Translations under genes and position numbers: made by a program | Source of the DNA: Opisthorchis felineus | Lineage: Eukaryota > Platyhelminthes > Trematoda > Opisthorchiida > Opisthorchiidae | Reading direction: 5' to 3' | Length of the DNA stretch: 64,000 nucleotides | NCBI GenBank assembly: GCA_004794785.1 | Contig: SJOL01008757.1 | Coordinates: 477,750-541,749, forward strand | The notes under the pieces: generated by a model | What the model was told of the DNA's origin: nothing | The model's database searches: none | What the model saw: the letters and a program-made list of their open reading frames with translations, nothing else | Part shown: positions 1 through 14,200 of the stretch, piece after piece | How the letters are laid out: each line of letters begins with the position of its first letter | Numbering within the stretch: the first letter of the stretch is position 1

Positions 1-1899
1 CTCGGAATGATTGTAGTAGGCTAGCACTAAGTCCCTTCCCCGTCCACTTTTATTCTTTCCTTCACAATAAGGCTTTCAAATAAATCATGGTTGTACGGCA
101 GTGAAGCATCAGTGTTGAACACTGATGTCATGCTGTCGATGATGATGATGATCCTCCGTTATTCAAGGGAGGAGCTGGATGCTCTAGAACATGTGCTTCG
201 GAAGAACGGGTATCCCGAATGATTCGTTTCAAGACTAATCGACAAGCAGAAAACCAAACGTTTATTTTGGGATAAGGCTTCCGTTCAGAGGTTGTAGAAC
301 TGGTTATCAGAAGGCCTGGATATACCATTGATATGACGTGAATGGCTGCCGATCTACGTTGACTGTCAGTTCCGTTTTAATGGCACATTGCCACTGGTCT
401 CTGTGTGCACTTTCGTATGTTTCCGTCGAGCGTCATAGGCTTGTCATGCAACTGGGCGTTTGTCGGACGGTCCCGTGTCTCAGAAGGGCTTGGTAAACAA
501 TCAGTAGGTTTTAGATGGGTTACGTTCCGCTTTTGACACAAAAGCCTCATCAGACCAAGTGAGCAGGTCACCAAGTTGGCCAGGTTTTAAGGCAGATAGA
601 GAACCAATCATTAAGACCTCTTCAGATTAGCACACTAGATCAGTGTTCAATGTCAGTTAAAGGGTCTTATCGGTTGTTGTAGTTGCCTAAGTCTTACGGT
701 TGATGGGTTGGGGGATTTTAAATTATGTTTGATTTGGTTTAGTTCCTTAATTTTCCACTTCAGGGTGCTTCAATTGATGATTTACCTTGGGTGCCACTGG
801 CAGAGTTCGTTGGTCTGTGTGGGCGTGTGAGTGCTACGATAATTTAGTTGTGGGGGTGTTGTTGAGGTTAAGTTAAGTTAAGATTAAGACCTAAGTTACT
901 TCTGTTAATGACCCCTCTACACCACCAGGTGTCAGCTCGACCGATCTAAAACTGTTCTCCGCACAGTTGCCAGTTCTACGCCTTCTACTCTATTTACACA
1001 GGGTCGCTTGGCGATTTCCAGTGCCTCGGCCATCAGTCTCTGACATGGACCGTAGTCCCCTCCTCAAAACTTCAATATTTTATAAACCTATTTTGTGTCC
1101 CGTATCCAGTGCATGTTCTGCCATTGCTGAGTCTTACAGTATTACTCGATGTTCATCTGCGTTCCTCGGCGATCTCGTGTTCTTGAGTGGTTGTTGGAAA
1201 AAGTCCAGCCCAAGTGCGTTGACGTCACTGCAGCGAAAACATTAATGTCATGGACAGACCGCGCATTCCAAGCGAAATACTGGGTACCTGTGAGCCGATC
1301 GCGACAGGCAGGATTCAGACGCAACTGGAATCCGGTTTAGTCACCCGCTTCGCTGCGTCCGAAAGAAACGTGCTTGAGTTCACTTACGAGCATTTCTGTC
1401 CTCTAAACTGACACTGACGTCCCTCATCTGACTCATTGATCCGTGTGCAGTGCCCCTCCTTTTTATGAATAGGCATCCGTGACTCAGTGTTTGCCGTCAA
1501 ACATAGTTGTGCCTATCGATCAGCCTTCACATCGGTCGGTATTTGTGCGTGTTGAAAACGAGCACAGTCTAAAAGTATGACATTTTACACTTTGGAAGCT
1601 GTACAAGAGATTGGCTTCACCAAAACAATGTGATAATACAAAATTTCACATTAGATGTCTCGTAACTAGCAGCATCATTACATAAATAGAAGGCACAGCC
1701 CACTCTGGAAATGTAAACTAGGTCAATGCGAAATGGTACTAAGAGTAGTTTTGTTCAGAACTGTAATCTCAATCACCAACAATCTAGCGAGAACCTCTTG
1801 GGAAAACCATCGTAGCTCCAGGCTGGCAACCAGGACGCTTTCTGACGTTAATTTACACGGACTGGCTGAGTGCGTGCCTCACATCCCTGTAATCTGGCC
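1..1899. other. Non-genic stretch, no recognisable gene
   Basis: Only short open frames on both strands, none with a recognisable domain. Small simple repeats are visible: a GAT run near 137-152 and three GTTAA units near 867-881. A hairpin-like piece near 521-553 is discussed among the rejected items. Likely intergenic or intronic. Confidence 0.5.
864..888. repeat. Short GTTAA microsatellite
   Basis: About three tandem GTTAA units followed by an imperfect copy. Too short to say more. Confidence 0.6.
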
Positions 1900-2292
1900 T
1901 GAAAACAAGCCAATCGGTGATTCGACTTCCACTGCCTGGACAGCCAAAGGATTAGAGAAAGTCGGAGTCGTTTGCCGAATCGAGAACCATCTAGGGCACC
2001 ACCATGACAACAGTTTGCTTGTCAAGCACAATGTTTACAAGCCTGCCATACCATCCAAACTTCTTTGTAGGACAGAAACTCGAGAAGGCTTCCAATATTT
2101 AACCACCATTTTCTTGGAACATCGGTTCAGTAGTGCCTACATGTGATATACTTTTCTTGAGAGGAAGCATGATGGATGAACTATGCGCACTCCGTAGGTG
2201 ACGTAGGTTGAGACGTGCTTCATATATCAAATGGTTGTACAGTGATTTTCTTAAAGCCATGTGAGAGGTTTCTGCGACCCACACTGGCTAGT
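1900..2292 (+). pseudogene. Decayed non-LTR retrotransposon reverse transcriptase C-terminus
   Basis: This resembles the end of a non-LTR (RTE- or CR1-like) reverse transcriptase, which copies the element's RNA into a nicked chromosomal site. An open frame reads a segment like the usual LWRRRD..LS.K..VY.A......LLYG.ETW block: here it is HLGHHHDNSLLVKHNVYKPA followed by SKLLC and TET. Next comes FLEHRFSS, resembling WWEHRVSN. After a stop and a frame change, the region around 2205-2260 reads VLHISNGCTVIFLK, resembling the LGHVLRM.N motif that closes this protein. The pieces occur in the expected order over about 390 bp, but in more than one frame and with stops, so it is a dead fragment. No 5' part or poly-A tail was found. 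The family call is from motif memory; a chance match of the weaker pieces is possible. Confidence 0.45.
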
Positions 2293-5200
2293 GACACTGA
2301 CGTACGTGGTTCAATTACGCAGTCATTGAGTTGCCTACCCGTCAAAGCGGTCAATTTCAATGCGTAGCTCCCTCAACTCCATTTTTTGCAGAAGGCGGAA
2401 CGACTAGACTTAACTGAACGCATTAAGACCTTACCTTACCTTACCTCTATTGGATGGCAGCAGTATCGTATTCGACCATTACTGATAAACAAAAACAGCG
2501 GCTTGAATCATTATGCACGTTTTGCAGTTAACGAACTGAACTAATCGGCGGTTTACCCAGGATCCGAGCACAACTGAGTCGAGCGTAAGTCAGAAAGCTT
2601 ACTTCGCTTCTCTACTTATAAAAAGGCCGTTTCATGGTGAGGTCTGATTCTTTTGACTATATTTCAGGATATGCTAGGTTGAAGGGGAGTTGTGGGACAT
2701 TTAACCATGGGAAATAATGGATTGAGGATCGATAGGCTGCACCAGGTATTACAGATAGCCGACCATTCTTCCGCAATTCCAAACATCCTAGGGGACTTCT
2801 CAGTGTTACTTCATTTCTCCGATATTTTACAGTGCATGGTGTAGTTTACAGTACGCTGAAGTTGTGGTGTCAGTTTTCTAGTTTTTCTTGAGCGTAATTG
2901 GTTGGTTTTGTTATAAGGTTACCTTTTTTCAGGTAAACAATGCATATTTCTAGACAATTTGATAAACTTATTCCCTTGTTAATTTAACCTCCGTATCGTG
3001 CACTGTTCGCTTGTATTACTATCAGTTTCAATGTGACGCACGCCTCACAACGTTCCTACACAGCCATCATGGTAGTAAGAGTCCTAGTTTGATGGTGTGT
3101 TTATTGAGCTTGGCGTTTCACTTACGACAATTTCGGTTTCCAACTGTGGATTAGTGCGCTGTTACCTTCTGTCTGCAGTAAAGGTCAGTTTAATGTCATC
3201 ACGGAGCTCGTCTTTCAGATGTTTTGGTATGACTGCCCGCCTATGTCAATCACATTTCCGAAGTCCATTGACCGAAACTGGGTGCGGCTTGGTACTCATC
3301 ACTACAGTCAATATCAGTGGCAGCGCTTTATTGGGATAATCTGGTTGCATTTCACTAAGACTAAAGTTAGCATACTGATTCCTCGCGAAAGTTGAGCTAA
3401 GTCGATCGTATTAGAGGGTGGTTGTGATGGGCGGGGAGCGATATGTAGGATGGATCACTGGAGGAGCGGCATATACAAAAGTATTTTACAGCATGCGATT
3501 TCCTATGTTGAGTATGATGGATTGAAACACTAATTTCACTGTTGCCGTTCTGATGACGTTGACTACACTTCCACACCTTTTGTTCACTGGAGGACTTTTA
3601 CCCTATCTTGCAGATTGAAAATTCTATAAAATCAGCATATGGTTTGGTAGAATGTTATGGCATACGCACTGTACCTACATATGAACCTGCAGTTGACGCT
3701 TCATGTGATGAACACTATTCATCAGCCACACCCACGGCGTCATGATGGCACTCTGTTTCTAAGGTGTATTCAGCGGAGACGGTGTGCAGTTATCAGTGAA
3801 GTCATCCTCCCAACCCAAATCTAGTTGTCCGAGCACTCCTGAACACAGCAGATCAACAACATCCGTAAACGACCCTCAAGGGGAATATTCCATTGAGGTG
3901 TCCTAGGCCAGAAAAGCAAAGCCCCAAAATCATGATTCAGCTTGGTGACAAGCCTCTCCAACTACCCTATCATGTGTTAGTCACCCACACTAGCCATCAA
4001 ATGAGACTTCTGACTGATATCCAGCACTGATTAAGTCGGCTGGTGGTAAACTTCACCAACTGGTTCTCTGACTACCTTAATGCTTTGTCATCCTGGTAAT
4101 ATTCACCTGACCCGAAGAATTTCTTATGTCAAAAGATAAACATTGCGCAGCAATAAATCCACCGATTGTTTAGCAAGATTCCTGAAACACTGTCATCACT
4201 GTTTGAATGAATTAAGTGGACATTTGTTCTCAATAACCCTTCCTTGTGGTTAGAAGGATCAAATATGTGATGTGACAGGCGCAGTGGCCGGACCATTCTA
4301 TATTATCGTGTGACTGGATTAGTAGAACGAAAAACTGTTAGGCCGGTTCAGGTGCATCACCTGCGACAGAGCCTTCGAGGATGTATTGGAGGCAATGTGG
4401 AGTGTTGGTTAACTACCGGGGATAGGTAGCTCCAACCACAGCTCGTCTCTTTAAAGCTTATTTATGGTAAAGTGCTTTACCTGACCACTCTTATTGCAAA
4501 GACACTCATTCTAATACATTTGCGTGATTGTGCACATCAACATCAGACTGTTCCTCCCTCTATAGCATAAGCGCCCCTAATACAACGGAATCCAGTTGCC
4601 TATTCCGAGAGGTGGCACCGTACCACAGTTGCTTGGGAGGTACGTTAATCGATGGCGTCACACTCCCTATCTCCCAAATGTCTGCTGGAAGCAGGTTGTA
4701 GAATGGAGTCATTGTTATGTCACACTATTGCGTTCACTGTTTTCTACCGACTGCCTCCTACTTGTAGCCGTAGGTTTTCCATTTGAGCAGCTGCATATTA
4801 TTGGAAAACACCCGGCGTCTGAGCTGTGTCGCTGCTCGAACTTTCTCGACAAATGACGCTGCGATTGGCCAGAAGAATGCAGTCGAATTCGAAAGGACTG
4901 GGAATTTCGGCAATATGGCATAGGAAAAATGCGGAAACATAAAGGACTGTGGTACTATGAAAAAGAGTCAATAGAATGGGGGATTCGAATAACCACGATT
5001 TCGACCACTCCATGATGGGTCACATTCGTTTTAGTACATGATAGTGTACAATCCATCATATTCGACTTTCTAGCTTGGTTCTCAGGACAAACATAAAAAA
5101 ACTGGTCATTTGCGCACTTTTGTTCTTATTTTTTGCCCCTACTTTCATGTACAGATACCAAGGTGGCTGAAAGTGCCTACTTCTATGCACCATAGTCTCT

Positions 5201-8200
5201 GTTTCATAAGTTTCCTGCAAGTTAAGTGCGTTGTCTAGAACACAAATAATTGAGTGGATAGCCCGCAGCTCTTGAAAACTCGCGCGAATTCACTTCGTTT
5301 GAACCGTACTCACTGTTGTGATCATGAATCTGTACCGTCTCTCCGAAGGGAATACACACATTCATTGGTAGAAATCGTTGGGCACACGCCAAACAGCGAA
5401 ATAACGGGGGTATTTGTGGGTAACGGCTGATTTGATGTTTAAAGCCCCATCGTTCAGAAAATCTAGAGTAGATTGTACTTTGGCACAAAAGTGTGAAGAC
5501 TTTCTTGTGTCCAGTTGTGGTGGTGTAGTATTCTTCAAAACAATTGCGTCGCATACCGGAATATCAGACTCAGGCTGTGGCGAGCAGGACCTAAACTCGA
5601 GCCTTCGGCGTGAACCAGCCACATGCGAACTGGCGAATCAACGCGCATAAAACGCGTTGCGGTTGCTAGGGCGTTGTCGTGTTTTATTAGTAAACTTCGA
5701 ATTTGAAAGTCATTGTTAATTAGTCGCATACCAGCGGGAATGCATTTGAAGAGGACCAGACAAGACCGACTCGTTACATCTGCTTAATTTGGGACGACCT
5801 ATGAAATGTGAATAACGTAATTAATCAAATAAGGTAGGCTTAAGTCTGGTCTCACAACCTTTGAAAAGTTATCCGCAAAGGAAATTATTAGGGAGCATAA
5901 CAATACACAATACAGAGCTAACCATAGCCTGGTGCACAGTTTCGCGTGTATCTTTGCCAGCCTTGGACAATTTGATTGCAAAATTTCCGAATCATGTACG
6001 TGACAGTTCTTCATGCTTAGGTCACTTTGGAAGGAGCCGTCATAATTGGATCTCTTACAGCTCTCCAAACGTGACTAAGTCACTAAAACGATAGACAAAC
6101 CAACCAGAAAGTTGCAACAGATCAAGAGAAACTTGGTGTGTGCATGGAGGCCGGGGTGACTGGCGCAAACAAAATCAGCTTATAGTAACTAAGGGTCGTC
6201 GATTAGTACCACTTGAAATAACAGGACATCAACCAATTAGAGTTTCAAAAGGTTTCTCATAACCCAAACCAAGAGTCAGGTTGACAGGTCAGCAATCAGC
6301 TTCAGAGAAAGTCTGGTATGTTCCCCTTATTCTGCACCAACCACTTATCGATCGCCCACTAGGATTATTCAATAGTTTCTACACAATGCTGGATTTTTCT
6401 AGTGAAATAAACGCCGCATTTTAGGTTCTCTCGTTATCCAAACTTACACTTGTGAAGTAAAACCTTAGACTGCGTTGGAGTAAACTATAGCTTGTGTGAT
6501 TAGATTAGGGTCAATAAGGTACGGTTTCCGTAGATTTGATTTTGTTCCCAACGGACTGCCTGCTAAAATCAAAATCCTGTTTTTCTAAGGATTACTAAAC
6601 AAGGGTACCTGGCACCTGATCAGTGACTGTAAGATATAATTTCAAACGGGTTGATGGCAAGTGGCGACTTCTGTGCGCGTGTGTTTGTGAATCATCACAC
6701 CTAACACTGAAACAAATAGGTCAACCCCACTGGTATAAAACAAGAGATGAAAGATTCACGCAAGATGTCTGATCCAGATTCGGTTCAGTGACGAAGACTA
6801 GCTGTTATTTAGTCCTATATAGTAATGACCAACTTCAAAGAATTTTTATCCGTTTAAATGTCGCGACTAAATAGGGATTTTATCCTTCGTGTGGTCTGAA
6901 GAACATAGGAAGGTGGGACACTTGAACAGATTGACATTTTCCAATTGAGATCCCAGACAGAAAATACTAAAATGTGCATAGCCTAAAGGAAAGTTTTGGT
7001 TGAAACGAAACAAAAAGTTGTCAACTGGCGTTGTTTATCGATAGCCTATTTGCTTGGCATGCCTTCCACAGAATCAAATTGATCTCTCTGCCTTTTTGTT
7101 ATCATATTTTCCACAGCATTTCAGACGTAATCTGGTGCTCACAGACCCGTGGAAATGCCACTAGCCACACAAGAACTGATTTTGCAACATTTCAGTTAGC
7201 ACCTATTCGATCCGTACATGTTTCGTGCGATGTAGCTAGACACTGAGGGCTGTCGCATATGCTCCGGGTTGCAGACTACCTTGTCGATATTCACCAAGGC
7301 TGTGTGCGACTTGGGTCTGATCCGTCATCTGGGCAACTGAGACCACCTTAGGCTAGCGATACTGTGTGTTCACTTCGAACTACCAAAGTCCTAAGGTCCA
7401 TTTAGAACAACAGAAGTTACTAAAGTAAAATGCAACTGTCACGCGACTGTCTGTTCGTATTCAACCAGTTATCTTGTACATTGATTTCTGCTATACCCAC
7501 ACCTGTTAGGGTATGGTGCCGTGTGTGTGTGCGTTTTGTTTTATTGGCACACAGAACTGATTTGTTTTCTGAAACCCTAGCTGCACCACCCATGAAAGTG
7601 GTTTGATGACGGCGTCCGAATGGTGAAACAGTGCTAAAAATAGAAGTTGCCGAATCACTGTAAGTTTGCTGACGTGGCTACTCCTACAGACTAAGAACCA
7701 TTAGACGTAAAATTTCACTCCGCCATATTTTTCCAACTGTTTGTACTAAAATGGTTGAATCATACCAACCGCAATCGGTTTAGACAAACCCTTTGTGGGA
7801 CATCGATGAGATGAGATGACTAATTTCAGGCAGATATCACGTAAATGCACTTGAGCCCGGTTTGCTCCAAGCCCCATTCAAGGACATGCCACTGTGTTCC
7901 GTATTCGGTCCTACAGACGCCTTGTACGACCAACATATGGTGTTCGGCTCCAGCATACAAATGAATACGCACAGACGGGGTTGGCCGAACTTGGTAATTT
8001 GTCCTTCAAACGAAACCTGATTGTGGGCTGGAACTAAAACTTGAGCACAGATTAGCCACCAAGCCGGTCATAGTAGCAGAATGTCTGATAACTAGTTCAG
8101 CGACCGAGTCACTGTTGAGTGCAAATGTGCTTTTTTCCCAACTGAACATTGCTTAGTTCTGTGCTCTGTAGATTGCATGGTTATAGGAAGGATATCCGTC

Positions 8201-11200
8201 CCGCGAAAATATACTTTTTGAGAACCTCACTTTCTCCTGTAAGCAACCGGAGTGTCACATCTTCATTGATCTTTCAGTCAGAAATTTAATTATTGCTTAC
8301 GTTGCAACAGAACAAAGCGGATATAATTTTCCGTCCGGGTCCGCTTTCTGTGGGCTTTGCGCTTCATGGTTCCACCGGTCTCCTTTTGGGCGTTGAAATC
8401 GAAAAGCCTAGCTGTCTGTTCTATTCCGGCTCGACAGTAAACTTGCTAAGAGTATGGACTGAACTGAAAGTGTTCAACACGTCTGCTGTACTGATAGTTT
8501 CGTCCGTAAATACAACGACGTCATCCGCGTAGTGAACTACGAAATGAGCGCGCTTAGTGTTTGAGTCTCAGCCACACCGGAACCCAAAGGAGACCTCATC
8601 TCAGCTCCGTCCTTCTGCCGATAAATTTGATGACAGAGGGCAAACTGAATATTGTAGGTACGAAGTAGTAGTTGGATCCTGCTTTTCTCAATCACCTGCG
8701 TCTTGTTTTTCTCGGTTTCTATTTCCCCAAATTTCGATTCATCTTACCAATGTAGCCAAATTTACCCTGTGCCTTTATCTGGCTTAGAGGGTAAAACTTG
8801 ATCGTTCTGCTACATACCTTTCATGGCCTCGAAACTTTCCTCTGTCAAAAGTCGTTTAAGCCCGAACTTATTGCTGAGGTTCTGACAAACCGAACTGACA
8901 GATCGGCTTTAGTTGTCCTACACCTAGCATAGCTGAGGGTACCATTCCGGATATCTGGTCACATACATTCTTAAAATGGACTTCAACCTCTAACTTGCTA
9001 TTCTTGCAACTGGGACAACAAAATTTGGATCCTAGTAAAAACGTCTCCAAAGGGTGGTATCCAGCGTTAGAGAAAAAATTGTTCATGTATCTTTCAGGAT
9101 TAGTCGGAAACTTCGTATACGGCGTCACAGGGTTAAGCTGTCCCATGCATTCTGAAGGGAGTTCAGAAGCATTTGAGGTGCAGCGTGAAACTTGCGGAAG
9201 CCAGGACAACGCTGCCTGTTCCCGACCAATGTACCGAACAGAACCCGTTTCCAAGGCAGCATTGGTGAACACTACGCGGTAGCCACTGCACTGAGCCGAC
9301 ACACAATGTGTGTGACACGAGAGCAATCATGAACAAGAAAGCAAATAAAACCTATGTGTAGACGCGTTAGAAACGCTGTCGATACAGGGTTTCTTCGAAC
9401 CGATCAGGATTGGCACAATCCAGACTATCATGGATCACACAGGAGACTGAAAATGGACCGTATGACCCGAAAATCTGAGTCCAAGAGAAACTTGTGCGAC
9501 ATCTGTACTGAGAGGAGGCAGACTGACCAGTGTTTCCGTGTTGAATCTGAACCCTGTGAAGTGGTTCGAGAGGGAGCAGATCAGTTCGTATGCCTAAAAA
9601 AACTGATTAACCACCCCTTCTAACATTATCTCAAGAAATCCAGGGAAATTTGATCGTATGGGAGTGACGAGTGCCAATCGAATGCTACACATAGTCTTAC
9701 AGCATCAGATGCTAGGGCGATCTAGTGATAAGGAAGATTTTCGGGTCACTCGTCCATCGATCGAGTGCTTCATTGGTTTGCTAACAACCACATTCAAAGG
9801 TCACATGACCTTGCGTCTTCTGTACTTTATATTTAAATCTACTGACCGAAGGAACGTGGATTTGATGAGGTTTAAGGTCACTTAAACGTGCAGTAAATCG
9901 GATGTACAGGGAGAGCGTGTCCTTAACTGTTGCTCGGTGCGATATGACTGATCTCTATGTAAGTTTGAGGATTTGGGAGACCAAATAACTTTCGAAAAAC
10001 AAGGTTACATCAGTTCATGACTAGTTTAGCCTACCCGAAACTGTGGTCGTGGGAAAAGTGAGGTAATTATGCGAATTGGACGTCGCAGAGAATGCTGTAT
10101 GGATCAGAAGTCACAACCTGTTGTCACAAGTGCTTCCTAAAAAGTCCGATTGCGATTTGTGTGTTGTCAGGCACCAAAATGATACTCCAAAACCGTGGTG
10201 AGTATAAATAGGAGACAGCTGCCCACTTGCGTCTCGCTGTGTTGTCGTAACGCGCTGGCTAGCCTATGCACCATCAACTAACTAGACTGATCGACTGGTC
10301 AGCTCCTTCTGTCGAAATATTTCCACTTTCCTTCTGGTTTGCGTCGAACGGAATGCATCTGGAGCCATCCTAGCGTCAGGTATGGGATGATTTCCGGTAC
10401 GATGGGGCATGTGCTTCACGATAATCAGAAACGCCGTTTTCTGCTAAAAGGATTTGCTCATAAAAGTTTTAAGAGATCTTGTTGATTTTTCCAACTTCAT
10501 TGGCCTGTCAAATTACGTTTGCGAGAGTCATAATATCGACTTGTATTTTTAATTTAATCAGAACTTTATAAAGATTTCCCGAAGGGACAGGTGAACACTC
10601 ATTAATCGTATTTTGTACCCTTCCACTTCTACAGAATGCTAGTGTACTGTAAACTTGAAAAGATCATTTGATTTTTTAAACAAACCTGTCCCAGCCAAAA
10701 TGCTTGACACAGCTCCACTGAAGTAAATTAGCGAATGCCACACATCATGTAAAAATGGCTACAACAGACTGAAGAGACCAGCTAAAATGCGTTCGACCCC
10801 GTGCATAGAATTTTCATAGTACTGGCATTCTACGAGTAAACATGTGCACAAGACTGTGTATGGCTGCATACACAGACCAACCCACTTACCTGGGGTCAGC
10901 ACCAGCCACGGCCATGTCGTTGAGGCCAGACAGTCAATGAAATCTCCAATGCCAGAACTAACGGCCTGGTATCTATCTTTGAGCATCTCATTTCTAGCAG
11001 TGATAAAAATCCGGATTTTAGCGTCCGATTAACAGGGGCAACGAAAAAGTCTCTCTATCTTCCCTTTACTCTTAAATGGAACAAAATACGATCTGATGAC
11101 TCTCAGTAACAAATGGAACCCTGACCTGGTATTAACTGCTCGCCAAACAACTTATCTTGCTTTACCGAATGTGAGCCGCGTTGAAAGCCTCAATGAAAGT

Positions 11201-14200
11201 ACAATGAAGTATACGCCCTAGATGATAATATCATCTAACGAAGGCTGAGGAACCCTCTATAATAATTCAGCTGATTTCCGTAATATTGAGAATAAGGCTT
11301 AAGGTTCCTTCAGAGATGACATATCACCACACTGAGCATAAACGTTATTCACTTTATGCACTTGTGTACACCGCAATCCAAAGCGAGCAAACCTACCGTA
11401 CTTTTCTTAGTTATTCGAAACGGTTACCATACCTGTTGGCTTGGTATTCTACCGAAAGTTGGTATTTCGAGTTGTGAAGTTGACAAGTGATTTGTGCGCT
11501 TGGCTTAGCATCGGAAATCAGTGACACAGTCAGTGCGTCAAAGCGTAGCGGTGCGCCAACCAGTTTAAACAGTTGTTTGACGACTAGCGCGAAAATATAA
11601 GGCTGGATTATCGCGACCATAGTTCCTCCCCCACGACAGTCGAGATACTTGGATATGTTCTGAAAATGGTTGTCTAGTATAGATAATTGTGCCTAATTAG
11701 ATGGTAAAACGTGGGCTTACATTCAAACAGGACGAAACTGATCTTCATCCTCCGTGCTGCATTCGTCGAAATCCGTCTTGCTTGTTTCCGGATTACTTTT
11801 TTAACTGGCCTTATACTGATGAAGCTCACGAGCCCCGATGAGACACTGATAGTTGTAGAAGCTAATACGGATTCATTGCAAAGACTAGAATACTTCATAC
11901 GTGTATGTCAATCTGATTGAATGGTCCTCCTCCTATGCTGGCGCAATTATGCTGGCGAGTCCATATCAAAGGAGGGAAGCACTGAACTCGAGTTTTGCTC
12001 GTATTAGAGCCAAGCAGCAGTGCATATCCTTGACCCTGCTGTGCCTGATGTTTGACAATTGCGGCGAGCTTGTTACTACTACCCCACCAGTGCACGCTAG
12101 ACGTACCCGAATTATCACACCAGAGCAAACGAATGTATTCACTCTTGAGCAGTGTGAATGTTTTTCCGGCCACTCAACCGACGACCCAGTAACTGTACTG
12201 GTTATATCGATCGTGAATTCTAAGAGTCCCGCATCCACCTAAAACCCAAAGACTTCTTGCATTGCGGGTTCTTGTCTACCGTGCTGTGTAATTTCGAAAC
12301 CCGGTTGGCGGCGGAATTCGTACTAGGAGTTCGAACCACTCATCAGTTTTTGACAGCAGTAACAAAGCATAAACTCACGTTAACTCCTGATTAGTCAGTG
12401 TTTAGCCTTTTCATAATACGGTGGACGTCGGGCCACTGATCACAGACCTATTTCAAAACTTATCAGACATGGCTAAGGTTGCCCTCCTTAGTCTTAGCGT
12501 CCGACGGGCCTAATACTCACCTGAGTGATTGATGGTGTCTCCTACGATTTCATTTACCGTAACATTTCTGGCCGGAAGGAGTGGATCAGTCTATGGATGT
12601 AAAATCAAGTCTTCGATGCATTACCTCAGCGCAGTGGTTATCTCTGAACCCTAAGAACAAGCGACTCCGATAGCTTACTGATGTTCGTCATGGTAGACTA
12701 AAGCAGATTCCGAGTCCATATCATCTATACAGCTTTTAAAACTAGGTCTTAAAACAAAAGCTCCGAGAATGTCGCCCCACGTTGGTTTGAGTTTTTGCAC
12801 CTGTGGACAGAACACAGTAATTAGTGAATACAATTTTCATAGCAATGGTTGGAATGCTCATGTGAATTAATCGATTCATTTCATCAGCAACCGAATATGT
12901 GTGCTCACAGCTCCGAAAATTTGATAGACATGAGACAGTGTTTTGATAGTGTACAACTAAGGCCAATTTGCAAATAGACGGTGTTGTTCAAAGTTCACAC
13001 TTCTCGATTGCATACAGGTGGACGACTTTTAAATAAATTTTTCCTTCATTTCATGCTTAGTAAGCTGCTTGATTCACTGGGCGTTTACACACAAAAACAA
13101 GCAATTTTTCTGCACCGTCTTCATATTTTCTTCCAAAACCTTAATATTAGATTTTCGATGATTTAATCCTGGGAAATCCCCGTATTTAGAGCCTCACTAC
13201 ACAGACATCTCACTCAGTGAAATTTTAAAAGCCACATGAGAAGTTCGGCCACATTATTGAAAGTCCGATGACGAGCTTGTAGCGGGACTCTATATTCAGC
13301 TCGTAGTTGCGTAAGACATTGTTCACTGTCATGTATGTACTCATTTCACGGATAGTTTGCTTGGTGATATGGATCAAATAAACGACTCTTCTGACCGCAT
13401 CACTGGCAGTAATTTGCAAGGAAAGTAGGGTTGTGTTTATTAACCGTACATTACCTTGACGTTGGAACTTGTACTAGCTCCTCAAACTTCTGCTAGTACT
13501 CTGAAGAACATTTATTCCTGCATGTCGTTTTCTTGCAGCCAGTCGACTAATCGGCGAATGCCACACGCCTTCAGCATTCATCATTTCTGTGCCATGGTCG
13601 CCCTTGTAGCGCTGGAAGTCAAAATCCATCCATCCTGGGTCCAGGCTGCGTATGGGGTAGGGGGTGAAACAGGCTTTCTCCATATGTGATTGGGACACAA
13701 ATTTTGCCATACATAATAAAGGACCGTGTTCTTACCCCGTCTACCGAACTGTGCGTTGTGATCTGCCTACAAGATTCTCGCGAGCACCCACTTGGGGATT
13801 TTGATTGTAGCCCCAGCAAGAGCAAACCTTCCTCAAGTTGACTAATACACGTGGACGTTAGCTTTCTCGAATCGACTTGATTTTATGTTCATTTTAACGT
13901 ATCTGGGTAAGTTCGGTGGATTTAACATTACTCATTACCAGTACTACAGAAAGGCTCACATGGCCACATAAAGGCTTGCTTGGCTGATTCCATACTTTGG
14001 ATGACCAGATGTAGACAGTTTTCTGCGGTGGTCCACCGAACAATCTTAACCGCACTATTGACCGTAAGGCGATTTAGCTCCTGACAACATTATCGTCTAT
14101 TAAGATGGGACAGTGCTGCCATCTTTGAAGATCGCCTTAAAAATTCCCCAAAATTCCACTAAAAAAGCGTCTGCTGCTATGGACAAGGATACGTTAGACT

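Noticed and set aside
520..555. Minus-strand CTGATGA followed by a perfect hairpin (GCTTTT/AAAAGC) and GGAACG, hammerhead-like
   Set aside because: The GAAA box is absent (GGAAC instead) and no stem I or palindromic stem III was found. It may be a repeat remnant, but the ribozyme core is not there.
3550..3600. CTGATGA box on the + strand
   Set aside because: No GAAA box at a suitable distance. The seven-base box alone is expected by chance in 64 kb.
5222..5730. Minus-strand region open in several frames (RHSLSL, HNWTQESLHTF, RKSSHFCAKV)
   Set aside because: It looks like a transcribed repeat or SINE, but no second copy was found in the window and no tRNA-like boxes were convincing, so it is not called.
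8868..9326. 152-codon open frame on the minus strand
   Set aside because: No recognisable domain. The opposite strand is also open over much of it, and this length is close to what chance can give in 64 kb.
11815..11850. Plus-strand CTGATGAAGCTCACGAGCCCCGATGA, resembling a hammerhead
   Set aside because: The second core box is GATGA rather than GAAA, and the flanks do not pair.
11895..12242. Overlapping open frames on both strands
   Set aside because: Three frames are open together without a domain, which fits locally low stop-codon density better than a gene.
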